Positions 56,478-64,000 of a DNA stretch of 64,000 nucleotides are shown here, in pieces (the stretch's first letter is position 1; each line of letters starts with the position of its first letter). The DNA comes from Seiridium cupressi. Lineage: Eukaryota; Ascomycota; Sordariomycetes; Amphisphaeriales; Sporocadaceae. Below the pieces are notes generated by a model. That model was not told the DNA's origin. It saw only the letters and a program-made list of their open reading frames with translations, and searched no databases. The position numbers and the translations under genes are program-made. The stretch spans positions 25,414-89,413 of the forward strand of contig JARVKI010000135.1 in NCBI GenBank assembly GCA_036674765.1, written 5' to 3'.

Positions 56478-59400
56478 CTAATCCATCTTACATGAGAGAC
56501 TTGGCCCTCTCGCGGACTTGATGCCTCTTTCGACGCAGCCATCCTCGGCCCCCGAATCCAGCTGGAAGGTGACATCAGCCCCTTTATCATTCGTCGCGTC
56601 CGTCCAATACCAGAATACCAACTCCCCACATTCGTTCGACGACGCATAATAACACCCACATTCGTTCATCTGATTTTGCAGCTCCTTACCACCATCCTCA
56701 TCAGCCCAGTTGCGTATATTATAGATGTGCAGAAACCAGAACCCCTTTTCATTATGAGCGTCGATGTCACAATCGGCCTCTGGCGTCGGCGGCAGTGAGG
56801 GCGGAGCTGGCGGGTCGGGCGTGTCCCAGATGTCGCCGTCGCCGTTCCCGGCGTCGCCCGGTGCGCTAGAGCATGCGTCTCCTAGGTAGAAGCAGAGGTC
56901 GTCATCGCTGCCATCACAGCCTAGATACAAGAATGCGCTCGGGTCGAGGAAACTCCCGCCGCTGATCTGGCGGGCGCTTAGGGCGTACCGAGCCATGTTA
57001 CTTTGTATATTTCTCGTAGGGATGCTCAGAGGATCGTCTGGGTGTGCCTCCACTTCGGGATAGTTGGGGTGGCGGTGCCTAGGCTCTGAATGGAGCATGG
57101 CAGTGAGGACAGTTTCTTCTTCACTTCCCGCCGTGGCCACCTCCATCTTTGGGAACGTGTCCTCGGGCGTCGACATGTTTTGAGCCGGCAGCTCATTAGG
57201 TACTCTGCGCCCTCGTCTCCACTTCCTTCTAGGTACCATTGCTGGACCAGAGTACCCTGGATAGCTGTCACACAGGTACCAGTTGAATTCGTCGTTCTTC
57301 TGCCGACGGTCGAAGCTGCCTGACAAGCCGTGCTGAGCCCATTCGTGACCATTCCATATCTTCTTGCCCGGGGATGGGTATTGGCAGTACGCGCTGTTAG
57401 TCATAGTCGTTTCGGTTGATGTAACTTGGCCAAGGTTATTTGTTGCGTAACCAATGGTCTTTTCAAAGAGCTTGTTGTCCCACCAGGGGTCGTAAGAGCG
57501 CTCGCCTGGATACACATTTGCTGAATTGACAAGGAGAAATGCGTTGCCGTATGGGTCCGCACAGATGTTCTTCGAGCGGTCTTGTCCAAGGAAACAATCT
57601 TCATCCGTGGTGCCTGTCGGCCCATTGGCGAACTCGACCTTATACTGCAGACCGTGGGCGTTCGCGCTACCCCGTGCTCCCCCACCTCCAGCAACACGGT
57701 AGAATTTTTGAAGTTGTGAGCCATGATCCTGGTTTTCGTCCTTAGGAATCAAGCGCAGTACCGATTGTTCGTCCCATTTGCGGTCGTTGGGATTGCGATT
57801 GGGATTACCCGAGCCCCAGGGGTATTCCTCTACCTGGCAGTCGATAAGACCCCAGCCATCGAACTTCTCGAGCGTGTTCTGGGTTGTGTCGCTACTTTTT
57901 CCGGGTTACTGCCAGACAGCCATTTGCCCAGGAACCACGGCCGGGTCGCATGAAGTGTGGAGCCCTTTGCAAACGTCAGGGTGTCAGTCTTGCCGCGAGA
58001 AGAAATAGCCGACCGGGCATTGGCACAAACGTTTGGCCATTTATCAAAGTCGCAGGTAAATGTAGCCAAGGGCAGCGGTGGTGGGTTAGGAGCGGGACAT
58101 GCTGGATTGCTTGCCCTGCCATTTACCGAAAGTCCAAACTCTCTGCGAACATCGGCAGAGCAGCATTCAGAGGATAATTCTACCTCTGCCTTGGAGTCCT
58201 CAAAATCTTCGTCCAAAGCGGCTTGGCAGCTTGTCATGTATGACTGCGCCTCGTCGGCAGAAAGATCACACCGTACCTGCATTGAGACAGGGTCAAATAT
58301 TGGCACGTTGCCATTGGGACAGAGTCCTGAACCTGTCTTGACATCAGGCTGGCACACTTCGTCTCCAGCTCCGGGCGGAGGGTCACCAGTGGGCGGCGGA
58401 AAGGGCGGCGGAAAGGGCGGCGGATCGGGGTCACTAGGGTCAACAAAATCGGGCGAGCGCGAGTCTCCGTTGGGACGGCAAGATAGACACGGTCCGCCGC
58501 AAAACATGGAACATTTATGACCACAGTTGGCCTTGCATGCCGGGCCAGGCGGTCCAGTCTTTGAAAGAGTAACAGACTTGGGAATTTTATCTGTAGTTGG
58601 TATTGTTGTTGGGTCTGGTCCCGATGTTGGTGTTGAAAATGAATATGGCCACGGTGGTGGCGTTATGGTTCTGCGAACCTGAGGATGAGAGACAGAAGAC
58701 TTGCCCTTGGGATTTGGGTCATCCGTTATGATAAACGGGGTTGGCTGGATACTCGGCGTGAGCCACAAAACAGTCGCATTTGAGTCGTTGCCCACATTTT
58801 GACCCCAGAACGGAATCTCAGTGGTCACGACAGGCAGGATCGTCAATGTTGTTGTCTGAACGGTGCGCTGTATAGACTCTGTAGTGACTGTATGGCCACT
58901 TGTATCGGTCGTAGTGATTGTCTCTATCCAAGCAACTTCCAGCGATGTGGTATATAATGGAAACGTGATGGTCGTCGTCTGTGGAACTGGGTACGGGGCC
59001 CAGATGATCTCGCACGGTGGCACGCAAGAGACGATTGGACTCGCTTGAGTGTATATGTCAGGGGCCGCATACAGGACCCCTGGCTCATCACAAGTCCCTG
59101 GCGGACAGCCTGAATCTTGGTCAAATTCGTTGAGATCAATGGCCCAGTCTATCGTGCCGGCGAAATTGAGCTCTTTCCATCGAGCCATACGTGCAGCCTT
59201 GGTACTTTCGGACATGTAAGCAACCCACTCAGTCCCTATTTCATTGCGAACAGAGGTTAGTGTACGAGCTCTCATGGAGAAAACTGATTGATCCTGGCAG
59301 CCACATGCGCGAAGAGGGAGAACTCACCCTCATAGATCAGATAGTCTGTCATTGTTTCAGTATCGAACCAGGTCCTGATATCGCCTCCATCTCGAATGAT

Positions 59401-61247
59401 ACGGTTGATCTCTGCGTTAGATATGTAACCCGCTGTGCCGGTGCATATGCCTGGCTTTGCGGCTGATTCGGGCCCAACAAATCCGCAGATGGGTCCGCTG
59501 CAGTTTGGATCTGCCATCTTGAACGAACGCCCATAACTTGAGATACCAACAGCGACTTTGTTGCTTGGAACATTTGCCTTTGTGACTATGAATAGAGCGG
59601 TTAGTGACGGGCGTGCAATGCGCTATGAGCTCAAGAAGGGGTCTTACTCATGGCAAGAGCCAACTCGGTTTCGGTGAGATTGACTACCCAAAGTCTTTTT
59701 CAGTCGAGAGTGACCTCAGAGTAACCAGGTTACATACCGTGACTTCGCAGGCAGTTTCCAGCTGGGCATCCGTCATCTGCCCATTTGTTGTTGTAGTCCC
59801 ATTGTCCTGTCACCGACCATCGTTAGTCCTCGCTACTTCAACTTTATATGTGGCTGGAGTGTACCATGAAGATCATAGGTCATATAAACAATATAATCCA
59901 CGATTTGGGCCATGTCACCTATGGGAAAAGCCTTGAGGTACCAGTATGAAGCAGGAGCTGCGATAGACAGGGATTTTCCCTCAGGCAACTTGTCACGTAG
60001 AACCTTCAAGGTAGCAAGATAGTTGGGCCCATCACTGTCCTGGCCAGGCGGGATACCAGGAATATCTGGGGCCTAGTGTTCTTATTTTAGCAGGATGACG
60101 TGTTCGGAGAGAGTAGTAGACTCACACCGGGATATTCCCAGTCAATATCCACCCCGTCGAGCCCATGTTCCTGAACAAGCGCAACAACGGCGTCAGCAAA
60201 CGCCTCGCGCTTGTCGGGGTTAGTTGCTTGTCGCAGCAAATCGTACGTAGTCGGACTAGTGGATACGTCCCAGCCGCCGAAGGAGATAATACGGTTCGTG
60301 CCTGAGCCTAAAGCAATGAAGTCGGCGAACTGACTGTGTGTCGTTGATACCGACGGACAGGTCCGGATTGATGACGGCAAACGCCCAGTGGATGTGTGTA
60401 TAGCCGCGCCCACTGAGAGATTTAGCAGGCATACGCATACATGCACGATCCATGTTCCATGATTCGTAATAGCCGACTGTGATGGAATGCGCTGGTCCGT
60501 CCTGGTTATTGACCACGTCTGTGCCACAATTGTGTACGCAGCCATTGGTACCAGGGGTCCCGTGCCGGGGTTGCCGAAATCGCCGGTCGTAGGAATACAG
60601 AAATCGGCAGTCGTACCACATTGCCCCCAGACGTTGCAGCAGGCATTCAGCGGACATGGATTGAGACCTGCAAGTCCATCTTTGCTTCCGTCCACGGGCG
60701 GAGCAGATCCCAGAACCGTGGGACCGCAAATGGAGCCGTTCATCGGCGCGGGCATGGGAGGATCGCCCATACTCAAACAAATGCGCAGCCCAAGCGGCAA
60801 ACCGCGGCTGCAGTTGTTGAAGCCCCATGTTGTGACCTTGTTGAAATCGTTAATATCAGTCGGATTGAGCCCATTCTTCACGGCGATGGAGGCACACGAC
60901 TCGTTGGGCTCAACCAAGTAAGAAGCACATGTGCCATTCGCCAGAGGCTTGGGACGGATATCTGGAAGATCCCCCGCTGAACAACAAACCCGCTGGCCTG
61001 GCTGTAGGGTCGAGCAGAGCTTAGGGTCTGGATTATACTTTTGTATATCATCGCCTGAGATGCCACATTTCTCGGCCAGAGAGCCGCAGCTATCACCGGC
61101 CTCAACTGTTGTCGTTTTGCAGTCGGACCGTGTAAAAAGGTGATTGAGCCTGAGTAGTGACCCCCAAGACGCATAAATCGGTAGAGGAAGTAGTCCTGTG
61201 GCCGTCAACAAAACAGCACCGAACCGCATCTTGGAGCAAGCACGCAA
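56478..61247 (-). pseudogene. Large secreted GH18 chitinase with LysM and hevein-type chitin-binding modules, frame-broken
   Basis: Six exons (60126-61247, 59865-60072, 59738-59806, 59648-59683, 59328-59585, 56478-59235) with introns of 53-92 nt give about 1,480 residues. Signal peptide; LysM 1 near GDSCGSLAEKCGI; LysM 2 near NESCASIAVKNGL; hevein-type domain CPLNACCNVWGQCG; GH18 barrel with SFGGWD and the catalytic DGVDIDWEYPG; then a long Thr/Pro/Cys-rich C-terminal part. This is the subgroup-C class V chitinase layout, also seen in the alpha subunit of yeast killer toxin. In fungi such enzymes act on chitin in wall remodelling or attack on other fungi. Frame changes occur at about 60555-60570, about 60333-60341 (this pair restores the frame) and about 57888-57898 next to a T5 run. 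The enzyme may be dead, or these may be sequence errors. Confidence 0.85.
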
Positions 61248-62309
61248 AATCGATACGACACTGAAATAATTACAGTAGTTAAGTACTTCGTTTATGCTTC
61301 GATGGAACAGCTTCTGCCTCCAGAAGTCAAAGTGTCAAATATCCAACATGAATCACAGGGCTATCGAAGGTAGATAATTATAAAGGCCATGCAAAAGTTG
61401 AAGACATCGAGACTTTCATATTGGTTCTTATTTTCGTACCTTCCCCGTGTCTTTTCCGTTTCTGAGTAACGTCTGAACATGAAGCGATAAACACAATTCT
61501 AAGCACTTTAGCATGGTCAAGTTATTCACCGGTGAGCCATACAAAGATTGCATCTCATCGGTATCCTCAACTGGCAATGCGCAGCATGAATACATTACGA
61601 GGTGTCCACACGAGACACAAATAGTAATGGCCGAAAGGCTGACATGGTCGGCAGGGTTCCCTCGGTAGAACTGCTCTATGGAATGAGATGGGTCATGTCA
61701 GAGATAATCTGCTGTGGAACGCAAAGGTTCGCACGTATCGTTTTGAGACTGACTTGTACTAGAAGCATTGCAGTACATCACAATGCAGAAATGGAACAGA
61801 AGCCTCGGACTGAGCAATGTTTTACGTGCTATAGAGTACGTCCTGACATTCTTCATGTTCACCACCGCATACTAGCTTTGTCGGCGTGTGTGAAATGCTC
61901 TGCAGCATTTTTCGGGCGCAGAGGTCACTTGATCTGGACAGGCGGGGCTGCCTCTTTGGTACCCGGGCAGCGTCAATCATTTGTGACTGAAGCTGTCCGA
62001 CGCCTCATTGTGCACCGACACACCCTATAGTTTCGCTTTCGTACGCGTCACGCGGGCGGTATAATATGGGGGCTGAGTTCATGAAGGATATGCATGTGTG
62101 GTGGTCTTGGATGGTATCACTATGCTGTTGAGATTATGCAATCTTGAAATGTGCCGGTCGCACCGAACTGTGCACAGTCGGCATTGATTGTCTAAAACAA
62201 AGACGGTATGAGGGTGTCTGACTAGTTCGCTTAGGTTATACGTAATCTAACCTGTAGCCATCTTGTTACTCGTGGTAAGGATTGTTTGGCGTATTAGTAA
62301 AACAAGGAG
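61248..62309. other. Intergenic stretch upstream of the chitinase
   Basis: Chitinase promoter region, then an unremarkable 142-codon open frame (61602-62030, plus) without recognisable features. Base composition drops sharply to AT-rich at about 62,310. Confidence 0.4.
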
Positions 62310-63055
62310 ATATTAAAAACTAAACTTTATCATTATAATATATAAATAAAATATATATTTATTTAACATTTATTTAAGATTAATTAACGATTAACTTTAA
62401 ATAATTTTAATTATATAATTTAAAGTTTTATTTAACGTAATTTATAAATAATTTAATTACGTTAATTAATAAAATATAAACTTTAACTTTTTAATTTTAT
62501 TACTTTTCCGTTTTTTAATAAATTTTATTTAAAAAGAGTTTTAATTAACTTTTACGATTTAAATTATTAAAAAAGATTTAAAACTTAATATCCGACGCGT
62601 TATAATAATTTATAAAATATTATATTTTATATTTAATACGCGTATTTATAATATTCGAATACGACGCGATACTTTATTATTTTATAAAAATTTAATAAAA
62701 TTAAAAGAAAATATAATTATTTAAACGATAATTAAATTAAATTATTAAATATTTCCTTTTTAATTAAATATTATCAAAAATATAACGAATCGATTATTAC
62801 GCGACCGCAACGCGTTACGCGTCGGTAAAAATTAAGCTTTTAATTTCGTTAAACGATAAATATAATTTAAAACGGTATTTAATTATAAATACGATTATTT
62901 ACGGGTTTTATACAAAAATTTAAAACTTATTTAAAGTTAATTTAATTTTATACGTAATACGATTATAAAATACGGGATCGCCGATACCGATATTTATAAT
63001 TTTAACGAAACCGGTTTTATAATAAATTAAATTACCGTAACGTTTTTTATAAATA
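62310..63055 (+). pseudogene. Fot1/pogo-type transposase, N-terminal half, RIP-degraded
   Basis: In the plus strand, one frame with RIP stops shows a transposase N-terminus: SIRR...IYN and TRRDTL (helix-turn-helix region), NRLLRDRNALRVGKN, NFVKR, NYKYDY, then KYGIADTDIYNFNETGF, which contains the first catalytic Asp region of the DDE domain (DETGF, here NETGF). This is the Fot1/Tan1-like pogo family of Tc1/mariner cut-and-paste transposons. The similarity stops abruptly at about 63,050, where a different, less mutated sequence begins. Confidence 0.8.
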
Positions 63056-64000
63056 AGTGGGCCACTTTCCATGCTAATTAGCACAAATTGCCAAATTTCT
63101 TAATTACAACGCAATAAATTAATTAAAACTAATCTAAATAGTTATCATCGGACTTTATTACACGTTTCCTATAAGATTACGCATTATACCCCGGTTTTTT
63201 GCACGTTAAATAAAGCCGTACGCGCTTCGCGGGCCTTTACGAACTCTCCTTTTCATCGACTATTTCTTCTTCTACCGGACTACTACCTTCTTTCTCAACC
63301 TGGAGAGCTTTCTTATCTTTAAGAGTAAGTATTCCTCCTCGCGTTAGACGTTTGTTTTTAGTCCTTCGGCGTTTGCTAAATATAGAATTCGTCTCTCGAA
63401 GTTTTAAGACCTCTTTAGTTAATAAGGCAGTCTGGTGTATAGTTTTGTACAGAATCTTCGTAATTTTCTTAAATCCTTTTGTAATTGATATTAGCGAGCT
63501 TTTTTAATAGTTCCTAATCCTATTCTAAACCTAAATAGACTGCGAAGAGGCTTCGCTGATGTTTTTAAGGGTCCTAGAGACCTAAGGTTGGGTTGGGAGG
63601 TCGAGGGTCGGGGACGGTGTTCGGGTAATTTGCGTAATATCTAGTTGCGAAATTACACTTTTAAGGTCGAAAGGGACAAGACTAACACCTTGGAAACCTC
63701 TTTATATATTTTCTTTCGTTATAAAAACTATGTAAGCTTTGAAAAATGCGGGAAAAAAGTCTTTTTTCGCAATATAAGTTATATACGCCCGTATAAGATT
63801 TTTAATTATAAGCCCATACGCTTTTTTTAACGGATTAAAATAATTTATATTAAAAGGTTAAAGTTTATACGACGAATAAATAAATATAATTACCGTAATA
63901 ATATTATTAACTTTATAATATTCTTTAAATTTTATCGAGTAATAGTTTTTATAATTATTAAAAATAAAAAATCGTATTATACTTTTTATACGTTATCGCG
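63056..64000 (-). pseudogene. Second Fot1/pogo-type transposase, C-terminal part (runs off the window)
   Basis: On the minus strand from the window edge: YSSYKL, PFNINYFNPLKKAYG (family: HSSH..QPLDV..F.PLK.AYG), LIRAYITYIAKKDFFPAF, GFQGVSLVPFDLKSVISQL, RTKNKRLTRGGILTLKDKK, and finally CKKPGYNA, a decayed zinc-knuckle-like tail (about 63190). Stops are few and RIP damage is lighter than in the neighbour. The element probably ends near 63,057 at AGTGGGCCAC, a likely terminal inverted repeat beside a TA. The N-terminal half lies beyond 64,000. Confidence 0.8.

Noticed and set aside
1..64000. CRISPR arrays, bacterial operons, phage or plasmid modules
   Set aside because: None seen; intron structure and gene families are those of a filamentous fungus.

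Overview
The window looks like nuclear DNA of a filamentous ascomycete, probably Eurotiomycetes (Aspergillus/Penicillium-like). The support is many short (about 47-125 nt) spliceosomal introns with GT...AG ends and CTAAC/CTGAC-type branch sites, fungal-only families (HET, N-terminal STAND-like, cupredoxin GPI-type, BBE-like oxidases, LysM/GH18 chitinase), a dispersed 5S rRNA gene with an upstream TATA box, and AT-rich blocks carrying the C-to-T/G-to-A signature of repeat-induced point mutation (RIP). All family calls were made by reading translations; no database search was run.

Layout. 1-9.5 kb: an edge-truncated secreted Ser/Thr-rich protein, then broken genes: a cystathionine gamma-synthase-like pseudogene, a carboxylesterase remnant with an internally inverted piece, and a STAND-N/ankyrin-like gene with one in-frame stop. 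9.6-28 kb: an intact OPT oligopeptide transporter, a 4 kb gene-poor stretch, a small lectin-like gene, a secreted BBE-like flavo-oxidase, a HET-domain gene with one frameshift, an alpha/beta hydrolase and two small unknown genes. 29.5-41 kb: a more conserved block with the NIP30/FAM192A homologue, TIM54, a cupredoxin-like surface protein, a GH3 beta-glucosidase with seven introns, a 5S rRNA gene and a UCH-type deubiquitinase.

41.5-49.5 kb: a complete 7,291-bp Ty3/gypsy chromovirus (two 432-bp LTRs, 5-bp target duplication GAGCT, gag zinc knuckle, RT, RNase H, integrase, chromodomain) sits inside a small uncharacterised host gene whose reading frame is continuous across the insertion. The element is heavily RIP-mutated. 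It also carries a remnant antisense ORF between the chromodomain and the 3' LTR, in a section where only one DNA strand appears mutated. 49.8-62 kb: a DUF3632-like gene, a disordered small protein, a sucrose-type MFS transporter and a large LysM/ChtBD1/GH18 chitinase with three reading-frame breaks. 62.3-64 kb: two RIP-affected Fot1/pogo-type transposase remnants in opposite orientation, abutting at about 63,055.

Functional theme: several genes bear on polysaccharides and the cell surface (GH3, sugar transporter, chitinase, lectin-like, cupredoxin, Ser/Thr-rich protein), but they are scattered and I see no convincing biosynthetic cluster. The strongest signals are transposon biology and gene decay: insertion into a gene, RIP with graded and strand-biased intensity, nested elements, and several otherwise well-preserved genes broken by single lesions, some of which could be assembly errors.
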